This document shows positions 35,221 to 45,424 of a DNA stretch of 64,000 nt, one piece after another (within the stretch, counting starts at the first letter, position 1; every line of letters starts with the position of its first letter). Made by a program: the position numbers and the translations under genes. Source of the stretch: Micrococcus sp. 2A (GTDB lineage: Bacteria > Actinomycetota > Actinomycetes > Actinomycetales > Micrococcaceae); NCBI RefSeq assembly GCF_039519235.1, contig NZ_CP154351.1:868001-932000 (forward strand), read 5' to 3'. The notes beneath the pieces are model-generated. The model saw only the letters and a list, made by a program, of their open reading frames with translations. It searched no databases and was not told the origin of the DNA.

Positions 35221-35649
35221 ATGACCAGCGTCTTCACCCGCATCATCGCCGGAGAGCTCCCCGCCCGCTTCGTTTGGCAGGACGAGCAGTGCGTCGCCTT
35301 CCTCTCGGCGGGCCCCCTGGCCCAGGGGCACACACTCGTGGTGCCCCGCGAGGAGGTGGACCAGTGGGTCGACGCCGACCCCGGGCTCCTCGCCCACCTC
35401 ATGCAGGTCGCACAGCGGATCGGCCGCGCGCAGGTGGATGCGTTCGGTGCGCAGCGCGCCGGCCTGATGGTGGCCGGCTACGAGATCCCGCACCTGCACG
35501 TGCACGTGTGGCCGTCCAACTCCATGGACGACTACGACATGGCCCGCGTGGACAACTCGCCCGAGCCGAAGGACCTCGAGGAGGCCGCGCGGCGCATCCG
35601 CGACGGACTGCGCTCAGCCGGCCACACCGCCGCCGTCCCGCAGGACTGA
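35221..35649 (+). CDS. HIT-family protein
   Basis: A 142-residue histidine-triad nucleotide hydrolase/transferase. The active-site motif is HLHVHVWP (His-x-His-x-His-hydrophobic), preceded by GHTLVVPREEVDQW. Start ATG 35221 has GGAAGGA upstream. It follows the rhodanese gene by 57 bases and converges on hrpA. HIT proteins hydrolyse AMP-lysine, AMP-NH2 and similar compounds; the substrate here is unknown. Confidence 0.9.
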   Translation: MTSVFTRIIAGELPARFVWQDEQCVAFLSAGPLAQGHTLVVPREEVDQWVDADPGLLAHLMQVAQRIGRAQVDAFGAQRAGLMVAGYEIPHLHVHVWPSNSMDDYDMARVDNSPEPKDLEEAARRIRDGLRSAGHTAAVPQD

Positions 35650-35671
35650 CGCCGCCGGTGCCGCCCCGGCC

Positions 35672-38600
35672 TCAGGCCCGGGCGGCGGCGGCCAGTGCCT
35701 GGCGCACCCGCTTCTCCGAGACGGACACGGCCGTGCCCAGCTCCTGGGCGAAGAAGGAGACGCGCAGCTCCTCGATGAGCCAGCGCACGCGCTCGAGCTC
35801 CGCCGGCACGGGAGTGCCGGCGAAGCGGGCGCGGTGCGCGGCCACGGCGGCGTCGAAGTCGTCCTCGAGGCGCTGGACCACCGCCATGGCCTGGCCGTCG
35901 CGCTGCAGGTGCCCGCCGGCGTCGAGGCGGTCCAGGCGCGTCAGCATGCCCTGCACGTAGCGGGGCAGGTGCTGCAGCTGCTCCCACCCCGTGGTGGCCG
36001 CGAAGCCGGGGAACACGAGCTGCTCGAGGTGGGCCTTGACGTCCGACTTCGCCGGCGCCGTCGCGAGGGAGACGGAGCCCTTGAGCCGGCGGCGCACCTC
36101 CGCGGCGCGGGAGAGCACCTGCTCCACGAGCTTCGTGACCGCGAACACGGTGTCGATGAGGTCGGCGCGGACCCGGTCGAACAGCGCCCGGAACTCGGCC
36201 TCGCCGAACGGGAGCTCCGGGCCGACGAGCCGGTCCACAGCGGCCTGCGTGCAGTCCGCCACGAGCGAGTCCACCGAGCCGTGCGGGTTCTGCGTGAACG
36301 CGAGCTTCTCCCGGTTGTCGAGGTGGTCCAGCACGTAGCGCTGCGGGCTGGGAAGGGCGGCCAGCAGGAGCCGGATCACGCCGGCGCGGTGCCACGCGGC
36401 CTGGTCCTCGGCCGAGCGGGCCACGGTGAGCCCCGCCGCGGGGCGGCCCTCCGGCGTCGTCTCGGGGACGAGTGCGGGGTAGCCCGTGATCGCGGGGCCG
36501 CGGCCGCCCGCCTCCGTGGTGATCTTGCGGGGCACGGTGCCCACGCTCCACGTGGTCAGTCCATGCCGCTCCGCGAACGCGGGGGCGGCACGGCCGGCGT
36601 CGGGCGCGGTCGACGACGGCCCACCGTCCCCGTGACCCGCCGCCTGGGCGGAGGACTCGGCACCCTGACGGTCCTTCCCCGGCCCGCGGCGTCCCCGGCC
36701 GCCGTCGCGAGCGCCGGTGCCCCCACGATCCGAGCCCCGGCCGTCCTGGCGGGGTCCCGGGCGCGCGTTCGCGGGGTCGTCCGTGCCGGCCAGGCGGGCC
36801 GCGATGGCCGAGCGGTTCGCCTGGGCGAGGCGAGACTGGAGGGCGGGGAGGTCCTGGCCGGCGCCCATGACGGCGCCGCGGGCGTCCACCACGCGGTAGT
36901 CCATCCGCAGGTGCGGGGGCACCGCGTCGGGCGCCCAGAGCTCCGGCTCCACCACGATCCCGCGGACCCGGCGCACGGCGGCCGAGAGCGCCGCGGGCAG
37001 GTCGTCCGTGAGCGGGTCCGCGTGCTCTGCGAGGTCGGCCACGAGCTGCCGGGCCACGTCCGGGGCGGGCACGAGGTTCCTGCGCACGGCCTTGGGGAGG
37101 GCCTTGATGAGCGCCGTGACGAGCTCCACGCGCAGACCGGGCACGAGCCACGCGAACGGGCTCGGGGCCACCTGGTTCAGGAGGAGGACCGGAACGGCCA
37201 CCGTGACGCCGTCCGTGCCGGAGGCGCCCGTGGGGTCGAACGTGTACTCGAGGTCGAGGTCCACGTCGCCGCCGGGCAGCGGATAGCGGAAGGTCGTGGG
37301 GAACGCGTCCGTGTCGAGGTCCGCAGCGTCCTGCGTGAGGAGGGCGTCCACGTCGAGGTCGAGCAGGTCCGGCTGCTCCTGGCGCGCCTTCTTCCACCAT
37401 GCGTCGAAGTGCCTTTCGGAGACGACGTCTCCCGGGATCCGCGCGTCGTAGAAGGCGAAGAGGTCCTCGTCGCCCACGCGCAGGTCGCGGCGGCGCAGGC
37501 GCGTCTCGAGGGCCTCGACCTCCTCGAGGGCGCGGCGGTTGCGGGCGAAGAAGTGGTGGCGTGTGCGCCAGTCGCCCTCCACGAGGGCGTGCCGGATGAA
37601 CAGCTCGCGGGAGAGCTCCGGGTCGATGCGACCGAAGCGCACGGAGCGGTCCGGCACGAGGGTGACGCCGAACAGCGTCACCTTCTCACGCGCGACGACG
37701 GAGCCCGCCCGCCGCGACCAGTGCGGCTCGTTGTACGTGCGCTTCACCAGGTCGCCCGCCACCTCCTCGGCCCACTCCGGCTCGATCCGGGCGACGGAGC
37801 GGGCCCACAGGCGGGAGGTCTCCACGAGCTCGGCCGCCATGACGAACGGGTGGCGCTTCTTGAACAGCGCGGAGCCGGGGAACACGGCGAACCGGGTGCC
37901 GCGCGCGCCCGCGTACTCGCGGCGGCGCTCGTCGTAGGAGCCGATCTGCGAGAGCAGGCCCGTCAGCAGCGACTTGTGCACGGCCTCGTGCTGGCCCACC
38001 GGGTCCACGGGACCGGCCTGGACCGTGACGCCCACGTCCTTGGCGATCTGGCGCAGCTGCTGGACGAGGTCCTGCCACTCGTGCACGCGCAGCCAGTTCA
38101 GGTGCTCGCGGCGGCACATCTTGCGGAACTGCGAGCCGGAGAGCTCCTTCTGCTGCTCTCGCAGGTAGGCCCACAGACGGAGGATCGCGGAGAAGTCCGA
38201 GTTCTCGTCCGCGAACCGGCGGTGCATCTCGTCCGCCGCCTCGCGCTGCTCGGTGGGGCGCTCCCGGGGGTCCTGGATGGTGAGCGCGGCGGCAATCACC
38301 ATGACCTCCCGCACGCAGCCGCGCTCGCCCGACTCCAGGATCATGCGGCCCAGGCGCGGGTCCACGGGCAGGCGGGCCAGCCGGCGCCCGATCGGCGTGA
38401 TGGTCCCCGCCTTGGCGGCGAGCGCGCCGAGTTCGGTGAGTGCGGTGGCGCCGTCGGTGACCTGGCGGCCGTCCGGGGGCTGGAGGAAGGGGAAGTCCTT
38501 CACGTCCGCGGGCGTCCGCGCGACGCCGAGGGACATCATCTGGAGGATGACGGAGGCCAGCGAGGTGCGCAGGATCTCCGGGTCGGTGAACTCGGGGCGG

Positions 38601-39871
38601 GAGAGGAAGTCCTCCTGCGAGTACAGGCGGATCGCGATGCCGTCGCTCGTGCGGCCCGAGCGCCCCGAGCGCTGGTTGGCGCTCGCCTGGGACACGCGCT
38701 CGATCGGCAGACGCTGCACCTTCGTGCGGTTCGAGTAGCGGGAGATGCGGGCCGTGCCCGTGTCGATCACGTACTTGATGCCCGGCACCGTCAGCGAGGT
38801 CTCCGCGACGTTGGTGGCCAGCACGATCCGCCGGCGCACCCCGGACGCCGCGCGGCCGAACACGCGGTGCTGCTCGGCCATCGAGAGGCGGCCGAACAGG
38901 GGCAGGATCTCTGTCCCGGCGAGGCGCTTCGAGCCCGCGACGACGCCGGCCAGGTGGTCCGCGGCGTCGCGGATCTCCCGCTCGCCGGGCAGGAACACGA
39001 GGATGTCCCCGGCCGGCTCCGCGGCCAGCTCGAGGACGGCATCGCCGATCGCGTCGAGGGGGTCACGCGTCTCCGCGGCGTCGTCGGCGTCGTCGTCGGG
39101 ATCGTCGGGGGAGGGCTCGTCGGTGAGCGGCCGGTAGCGGATCTCGACCGGGAACGTGCGGCCCGAGACCTCGATGACCGGGGCGGGGACGACGTCGGCC
39201 TGCTCCTCCGGCACCCCGTCCGCCACGCGCTCGGCGCGCTCGGCGTCCGTGGCGGGTCGGCCGAAGTGACGCGCGAACGACTCGGGGTCGATCGTGGCCG
39301 AGGTGATGATCACCTTCAGGTCCGGGCGCTGCGGCAGCAGCTGCCGGAGGTAGCCCAGGAGGAAGTCGATGTTGAGGCTGCGCTCGTGCGCCTCGTCGAT
39401 GATGATCACCGAGTAGCGCTTCAGGAGCGGGTCGTGGGGGATCTCGGCCAGCAGGATGCCGTCCGTCATGACCTTGACCCGGGTCTGCTTGGAGGTCTGC
39501 GCCGTGAAGCGCACCTGGTAGCCGACGGTCTGGCCGATCGGCTCGCCGATCTCCTCGGCGATGCGCTCGGCCACCGAGCGGGCGGCGAGGCGGCGGGGCT
39601 GGGTGTGGCCGATCGTCCCGGCGTCCCCGAGGCCCAGGGCCAGGCACATCTTGGGCAGCTGGGTCGTCTTGCCGGAGCCGGTCTCGCCCGCGACGATCAC
39701 CACCTGGTGGTCGCGGATGGCCGCCATGATCTCCTCGCGGCGCTCCGCCACCGGCAGGTGCTCGGGGAAGGAGGGCTGGCGCGGGGCGGGGGAGGTGGGG
39801 GTGCTGCCGGGGGCGTCGACGGGCGCGGTGGGGGCGGCGTCGGGGGTCCCGGGGCGTGAGGAGTCGGTCAT
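35672..39871 (-). CDS. hrpA: ATP-dependent RNA helicase HrpA
   Basis: A 1399-residue DEAH-box helicase. GETGSGKT at 62-69, DEAH at 159-162, then helicase C-terminal, winged-helix, HA2, OB and the long DUF3418 region (from about 640 on). HrpA unwinds mRNA and rescues collided or stalled ribosomes in E. coli. A low-complexity Gly/Arg/Asp-rich insertion (about 1035-1095) interrupts the C-terminal region, and the N-terminal 35 residues are Pro/Ser/Thr-rich. TAGACT nine bases upstream suggests a leaderless start at ATG 39871. Divergent from putP. Confidence 0.93.
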   Translation of the reverse strand: MTDSSRPGTPDAAPTAPVDAPGSTPTSPAPRQPSFPEHLPVAERREEIMAAIRDHQVVIVAGETGSGKTTQLPKMCLALGLGDAGTIGHTQPRRLAARSVAERIAEEIGEPIGQTVGYQVRFTAQTSKQTRVKVMTDGILLAEIPHDPLLKRYSVIIIDEAHERSLNIDFLLGYLRQLLPQRPDLKVIITSATIDPESFARHFGRPATDAERAERVADGVPEEQADVVPAPVIEVSGRTFPVEIRYRPLTDEPSPDDPDDDADDAAETRDPLDAIGDAVLELAAEPAGDILVFLPGEREIRDAADHLAGVVAGSKRLAGTEILPLFGRLSMAEQHRVFGRAASGVRRRIVLATNVAETSLTVPGIKYVIDTGTARISRYSNRTKVQRLPIERVSQASANQRSGRSGRTSDGIAIRLYSQEDFLSRPEFTDPEILRTSLASVILQMMSLGVARTPADVKDFPFLQPPDGRQVTDGATALTELGALAAKAGTITPIGRRLARLPVDPRLGRMILESGERGCVREVMVIAAALTIQDPRERPTEQREAADEMHRRFADENSDFSAILRLWAYLREQQKELSGSQFRKMCRREHLNWLRVHEWQDLVQQLRQIAKDVGVTVQAGPVDPVGQHEAVHKSLLTGLLSQIGSYDERRREYAGARGTRFAVFPGSALFKKRHPFVMAAELVETSRLWARSVARIEPEWAEEVAGDLVKRTYNEPHWSRRAGSVVAREKVTLFGVTLVPDRSVRFGRIDPELSRELFIRHALVEGDWRTRHHFFARNRRALEEVEALETRLRRRDLRVGDEDLFAFYDARIPGDVVSERHFDAWWKKARQEQPDLLDLDVDALLTQDAADLDTDAFPTTFRYPLPGGDVDLDLEYTFDPTGASGTDGVTVAVPVLLLNQVAPSPFAWLVPGLRVELVTALIKALPKAVRRNLVPAPDVARQLVADLAEHADPLTDDLPAALSAAVRRVRGIVVEPELWAPDAVPPHLRMDYRVVDARGAVMGAGQDLPALQSRLAQANRSAIAARLAGTDDPANARPGPRQDGRGSDRGGTGARDGGRGRRGPGKDRQGAESSAQAAGHGDGGPSSTAPDAGRAAPAFAERHGLTTWSVGTVPRKITTEAGGRGPAITGYPALVPETTPEGRPAAGLTVARSAEDQAAWHRAGVIRLLLAALPSPQRYVLDHLDNREKLAFTQNPHGSVDSLVADCTQAAVDRLVGPELPFGEAEFRALFDRVRADLIDTVFAVTKLVEQVLSRAAEVRRRLKGSVSLATAPAKSDVKAHLEQLVFPGFAATTGWEQLQHLPRYVQGMLTRLDRLDAGGHLQRDGQAMAVVQRLEDDFDAAVAAHRARFAGTPVPAELERVRWLIEELRVSFFAQELGTAVSVSEKRVRQALAAAARA

Positions 39872-39880
39872 GGCCGGACC

Positions 39881-39886
39881 AGTCTA
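39881..39886 (-). promoter_or_regulatory. -10 element TAGACT for hrpA, probably leaderless
   Basis: Minus-strand TAGACT, nine bases before the hrpA ATG, no ribosome site. Confidence 0.55.
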
Positions 39887-40032
39887 CGGAGGCCGGTCGG
39901 CGCTGCGCGGGGTGTTCGCCGCGGAGGGATGACGTCCCGGCGGGTGTGGGCCTCGTCATCGCCGTGAGCCGGGCATTCTGTCACACGAACTTTCGGCTGG
40001 GGTTCAGAGACGATCTGTGGAACTCTGGAATA

Positions 40033-41679
40033 ATGGACATGAACACGATCTATTTGTTATTGGCAATCGGCTTGTACTTCGCCGCCATGGTGGCGATCGG
40101 CCTGTACGCCTCGAAACAGAACTCCGACCTGGACGATTACCTCCTGGCCGGGCGAAACATGAAGCCCTCGGTGGCCGCTCTCTCCGCCGGCGCCTCGGAC
40201 ATGTCCGGCTGGCTGCTCATGGGCCTGCCCGGCGCCATCTATGCCGCCGGCCTCGTCGAGGGCTGGATGGCCGTCGGCCTCGTCGTCGGCGCCTGGGTGA
40301 ACTGGAAGATCGTGGCCCCGCGCCTGCGCTCCTACACCGAGGTCTCCGGAAACTCCGTGACGATCCCCTCCTTCCTGGAGAACCGCTTCAAGGACCGCAC
40401 GCACATCCTGCGCATCGTGGCCGGCCTCATCATCCTCGTCTTCTTCACGTTCTACGTGTCCTCCGGCATGGTGGCCGGCGGCAAGTTCATCGAGTCGACC
40501 TTCGGGCCGGACTCGCTCTACGCCGAGGGCATCAGCATCAACTACCTCACCGGCATGATCGTGGTGGCCGGCATCACCGTGCTGTATACCCTCTTCGGCG
40601 GCTTCCTGGGCGCATCCCTGACTGACGTGGCCCAGGGCATCCTCATGTTCCTCGCGCTGGTGATCGTGCCGATCGTCGTGATCATCTCCATGGGCGGCTG
40701 GGACGCCGTCGTGGAGGGCCTGCGTGCCGCCGATGCCGCCTCGGCGGGGGCCGGTGACCCCGTGGACCACTTCTCGCTGTTCGCCAACGCGACACTGATC
40801 GGCGTCCTCTCCTCGCTCGCGTGGGGCCTCGGCTACTTCGGCCAGCCGCACATCATCGTGCGCTTCATGGCGCTGCGCACCGCCCAGGATGCGACCGTCG
40901 CCCGGCGCGTGGGCATCACGTGGATGACGCTCTCCGTGTTCGGCGCCGTCCTCACCGCGCTCGTGGGCATCGCGTACTTCCAGGCCAACCCGGGCACCAC
41001 GCTCGCCGACCCGGAGACCGTGTTCCTCGTGCTCTCCTCCATCATGTTCCACCCGTTCATCGCGGGCCTCGTGCTGGCGGCCGTGCTCGCCGCCGTCATG
41101 TCCACCCTGTCCTCGCAGCTCGTGGTGTGCTCCTCCGCTCTCGTGGAGGACCTGTTCAAGGTGGGCGGGCGCACCGCCTCCCCGAAGACGCTGCTGTGGA
41201 TGGGCCGCCTCGGTGTGCTCGTGATCGCCCTGATCGCCGGCCTGCTCGCGCTGAACCCGGACTCCTCCGTGCTCGAGCTCGTCTCCTTCGCGTGGGCCGG
41301 CTTCGGCGCCGCCTTCGGCCCCGTGATCCTGCTCGCCCTGTACTGGCCGCGGTTCACCTCGTGGGGCGCGATGGCCGCCATGGTCACCGGCGCCGCCGTC
41401 GCCTGGTTCTGGTCCGAGGCCAGTGCCGAGACGTGGGAGTGGTTCGGCCTGTACGAGCTGTTGCCGGGCTTCGTCGCCGCCCTCGTGGTGGGTGTGGTGG
41501 TGTCCCTCGTGACACAGCGCTCGCGCCGGGTGCAGCGGCGGATCGACGCCGAGTTCACCGGCGCGATCGACATCGTGGCCGGCCGCGATCCGCACCCGGA
41601 CGTGGCCCCGGCCGCCATGACGCGGGACGCCGCCGGGGGCTCGACCGCAGCCGCCGCGGATCCGCACGCGCAGGCGTGA
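40033..41679 (+). CDS. putP: Sodium/proline symporter of the SSS family
   Basis: A 548-residue transporter with about 13 hydrophobic segments. GASDMSGWLLMGLPGAIYAAG carries the sodium- and proline-site residues of PutP, and AVLAAVMSTLSSQLVVCSSAL the second sodium-site region. It imports proline with sodium for nutrition or osmoprotection. Codons for the first residues (MDMNTIYLLLAIG) are AT-rich. Start ATG 40033 or ATG 40039: a -10-like AATAAT overlaps the first, which would make 40039 leaderless. A hydrophilic C-terminal tail of about 45 residues extends beyond E. coli PutP. The stop overlaps thpR. Confidence 0.9.
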   Translation: MDMNTIYLLLAIGLYFAAMVAIGLYASKQNSDLDDYLLAGRNMKPSVAALSAGASDMSGWLLMGLPGAIYAAGLVEGWMAVGLVVGAWVNWKIVAPRLRSYTEVSGNSVTIPSFLENRFKDRTHILRIVAGLIILVFFTFYVSSGMVAGGKFIESTFGPDSLYAEGISINYLTGMIVVAGITVLYTLFGGFLGASLTDVAQGILMFLALVIVPIVVIISMGGWDAVVEGLRAADAASAGAGDPVDHFSLFANATLIGVLSSLAWGLGYFGQPHIIVRFMALRTAQDATVARRVGITWMTLSVFGAVLTALVGIAYFQANPGTTLADPETVFLVLSSIMFHPFIAGLVLAAVLAAVMSTLSSQLVVCSSALVEDLFKVGGRTASPKTLLWMGRLGVLVIALIAGLLALNPDSSVLELVSFAWAGFGAAFGPVILLALYWPRFTSWGAMAAMVTGAAVAWFWSEASAETWEWFGLYELLPGFVAALVVGVVVSLVTQRSRRVQRRIDAEFTGAIDIVAGRDPHPDVAPAAMTRDAAGGSTAAAADPHAQA

Positions 41680-42269
41680 GGCTCTTCCTCGCGATCCGTC
41701 CGCCGAGGGCCGTGCTCGACCACCTCGAGCCGGCCCTCGACGGCGTCCGGGACCGGGCCGGACGCGCGCTGCGCTGGACCGATCCGGAGCAGCGGCACCT
41801 GACGCTGGCGTTCCACCCGGAGGTGCCCGCCGGCGCCGTGGACGACGTCGTCGCCGACGCCGGCTGCATCGCGGCGGGACATGCGCCGCTGGACCTGCAC
41901 CTGGCCGGGGCGGGGGAGTTCTCCCACCGCACGCTCTGGGTGGGGGTGGGCGGGCAGGTCCGGGAGCTCGGCGCGCTCCTGGCGGAGCCCTGGCTCGCCG
42001 ACGACGACGGCCGGGACCGCCGGCGCGCCCACCTCACCGTGGCGCGGGTCTCGGGGGTCGCGCCCCGACCTCGGGGTCGGAGGCGGGGCGAGTCCCGTCC
42101 GCCGGCGCCGGCCACCGTCCTGCTGGCCGAGGCCGTGCGCGCGCTCGCGGTGTACCGCGGGCCGGAGTGGACCGCGGACGAGCTCGAGGTCGTGGCGTCC
42201 CGGCTCGGCGAGGGCCGGTCCGGCGGGCCGCTGCACGAGGTGCTGGCGACCGTCCCGCTGCGCGGCTGA
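41676..42269 (+). CDS. thpR: RNA 2',3'-cyclic phosphodiesterase (2'-5' RNA ligase family)
   Basis: A 197-residue 2H phosphoesterase. Both His-x-Thr-x motifs are present: HLTLAF near residue 42 and HLTVAR near 119. Starts MRLFLAIRPP, typical of ThpR, which opens 2',3'-cyclic phosphates or ligates 2'-5' RNA. GTG 41676 overlaps the putP stop. An Arg-rich loop (PRPRGRRRGE) follows the second motif. Ends before a long inverted repeat. Confidence 0.85.
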   Translation: MRLFLAIRPPRAVLDHLEPALDGVRDRAGRALRWTDPEQRHLTLAFHPEVPAGAVDDVVADAGCIAAGHAPLDLHLAGAGEFSHRTLWVGVGGQVRELGALLAEPWLADDDGRDRRRAHLTVARVSGVAPRPRGRRRGESRPPAPATVLLAEAVRALAVYRGPEWTADELEVVASRLGEGRSGGPLHEVLATVPLRG

Positions 42270-42295
42270 GGGGCCGACGAGCAGGCCCGAACCAA

Positions 42296-42354
42296 CAGAG
42301 TGGTCACGACATGCCGCCACCGGCGTCCGGTGACGGCGTGTCGTGACCACTCTG
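42296..42354. terminator. 28-bp inverted repeat between convergent thpR and aldehyde dehydrogenase genes
   Basis: Arms 42296-42323 and 42327-42354 pair over 28 bases with two mismatches and a 3-base loop. On either strand one mismatch becomes a G-U wobble. Much longer than other terminators here; may be a dispersed repeat serving as bidirectional terminator. Confidence 0.7.
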
Positions 42355-42418
42355 TGTGCGTCAGGCGGCCGACGGGCCGGCCGGAGCGGGGGACCCGTCC
42401 GGCCGACCCGGCCCCGGG

Positions 42419-43834
<1,416 letters not shown>

Positions 43835-43897
43835 CAGTCGTCACCCTTTCGTGTGGACGTCCTGCGTTGAGCTCCCCATCCTGCCGGAGGCCCCCGC

Positions 43898-44647
43898 TCA
43901 CTCCCAGATCCCGGACGCCCCTCTTCGCCACGAGCCGAGAAGGTGGGTGTCCACGACCCCGGCGGCCTCCATCAGGGCGAAGCACGTGGTCGGCCCCACG
44001 AATCGGCAGCCGTGCGCCTTCAGCGCCCTCGCGAGCGCGCGCGACTCGTCGGAGGTCGAGGGGACCTGCGCCACCGTCTCCGGCCGTGGGGTCGCGGCAG
44101 GCTGGTGAGCCCAGACCAGCCCCGGCAGGCCGGTGGCGGGACGGTCGCCGTCGCCGTGCCAGGCCGGGCCCGCGCCGGGGGAGCCCGGGTGCAGCGGGGT
44201 GAACCGCTCGCCGCGCATCCCGACGACGGCTCGTGCGTTCGCGATCGCGGCCTCGATCTTGCGCCGGTTCCGGATGATGCCGGAGTCCGCCAGCAACGCC
44301 TCGACCTCCGCGTCCCCGAACGCCGCGACGGCGTCCGCGTCGAAGCCCGCGAACACCTCCCGGAACCGGGGCCGCTTGGCCAGGACGGTCCGCCAGCTCA
44401 GGCCCGACTGGAACGCCTCGAGCACGAGGCGCTCGAACAGGCCCCGCTCGTCCGTGACGGGCAGGCCCCACTCCGTGTCGTAGTACTCCCGCAGCAGCGG
44501 ATCCCGTGCCGCCCACGGCGGGCGGGCCCGCCCGTCCTCACCCACGACGACGCCACTCGGCAGCGCCTGTCGCCCGTCGGCCGGTGGATCCTCGGCGAGG
44601 GTGGAGACGGGGGCGGGGAGGCCGTCGTCGGCGTGGTGCGCGCTCAT
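43898..44647 (-). CDS. tag: DNA-3-methyladenine glycosylase I-like protein with altered zinc site
   Basis: A 249-residue Tag-family base-excision glycosylase: DPLLREYYDTEWGLPV, FQSGLSWRTVLAKR, DSGIIRNRRKIEA and CRFVGPTTCFALMEAAG are clear. Canonical Tag holds structural zinc with Cys4, His17, His175 and Cys179. Here the N-terminal Cys is missing, EYYDTEWG has Tyr where HDxEWG is usual, His remains in VDTHLLGSW, and the last Cys is Ser. A Gly/Pro-rich insertion of about 30 residues precedes PSTSDESRALA. TAGGCT seven bases upstream suggests a leaderless start at ATG 44647. Confidence 0.85.
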   Translation of the reverse strand: MSAHHADDGLPAPVSTLAEDPPADGRQALPSGVVVGEDGRARPPWAARDPLLREYYDTEWGLPVTDERGLFERLVLEAFQSGLSWRTVLAKRPRFREVFAGFDADAVAAFGDAEVEALLADSGIIRNRRKIEAAIANARAVVGMRGERFTPLHPGSPGAGPAWHGDGDRPATGLPGLVWAHQPAATPRPETVAQVPSTSDESRALARALKAHGCRFVGPTTCFALMEAAGVVDTHLLGSWRRGASGIWE

Positions 44648-44654
44648 GCACCCG

Positions 44655-44660
44655 AGCCTA
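44655..44660 (-). promoter_or_regulatory. -10 element TAGGCT for tag, probably leaderless
   Basis: Minus-strand TAGGCT seven bases before ATG 44647. Confidence 0.45.
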
Positions 44661-44752
44661 GGAGTGGTCCCGGACATCCGGAGCCGGAACGCGACGCCCG
44701 GGGACGCCACGCCGTCTGCGGACACCTGTGCAGGAGGCACGGCCAGACGTCG

Positions 44753-45424
44753 TCACTCGAGCCGCCCGGCCCGCAGCCGCCACGTGTGGTCGCACCGGGC
44801 CGCCACGGCGGGGTCGTGCGTGACGATCACGATCGCCCGCCCCGGCTGGGACATGGAGCGGAAGAGCCCCATCACCTCGTCGGTGCGCTCCTCGTCCAGG
44901 GCGCCCGTCGGCTCGTCGGCGAGCAGCAGGGAGGGCCCCATGATCACGGCCCGGGCGATGGCCACGCGCTGGCGCTCGCCGCCGGAGAGTCGGCCGACGG
45001 GGTGGCGGAGACGGTCTCCGAGTCCGAGCCGCGTCAGAAGCTCCGCGGCCATGTCGCGGCGCTCCCGCTTCGAGGTGCGCGGCCGCGCGTAGAGCAGCGG
45101 CAGGGCCGCGTTGTCCACGGCGGTCGCCCGATCGATGAGCAGATGGTCCTGGAGCACGATGCCGCAAGTCCGGTTCCGGTAGGCGTCGCCGTCGGACGAC
45201 CACGGTGCCGGCAGGCTCCGCCCGGCCACACGGATGCTCCCGGCGTCCGGTGTGTCGAGGCAGGCGAGGAGCCGCAGCAGGGTCGACTTGCCAGACCCGG
45301 AGGGTCCCATGATCGCGTGGACGCCGCCCTCGGGGACCTGGAGTGAGACGCCGCGGAGCACGGGGACATCCCCGGCGGGGCCGCGGTAGGAGCGGTGCAC
45401 GTCGTGCACGGTGAGCAGGGACAT
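44753..45424 (-). CDS. ABC transporter ATPase of the MacB/FtsE (type VII) class
   Basis: A 223-residue ATPase: Walker A GPSGSGKSTLLR, Q-loop VLQDHLL, signature LSGGERQRVAIARAV, Walker B LLLADEPTGALD, H-loop VTHDPAVAARC. The LSGGERQR and ADEPTGALD forms are those of LolD/MacB/FtsE-like ATPases that work with FtsX-type permeases. ATG 45424 overlaps the upstream permease stop (TGATG). Last gene of a four-gene unit headed by a secreted small protein. In lactococcin-972-type loci such an ATPase with a membrane partner is thought to give immunity or self-protection; that role is inferred. Confidence 0.88.
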   Translation of the reverse strand: MSLLTVHDVHRSYRGPAGDVPVLRGVSLQVPEGGVHAIMGPSGSGKSTLLRLLACLDTPDAGSIRVAGRSLPAPWSSDGDAYRNRTCGIVLQDHLLIDRATAVDNAALPLLYARPRTSKRERRDMAAELLTRLGLGDRLRHPVGRLSGGERQRVAIARAVIMGPSLLLADEPTGALDEERTDEVMGLFRSMSQPGRAIVIVTHDPAVAARCDHTWRLRAGRLE

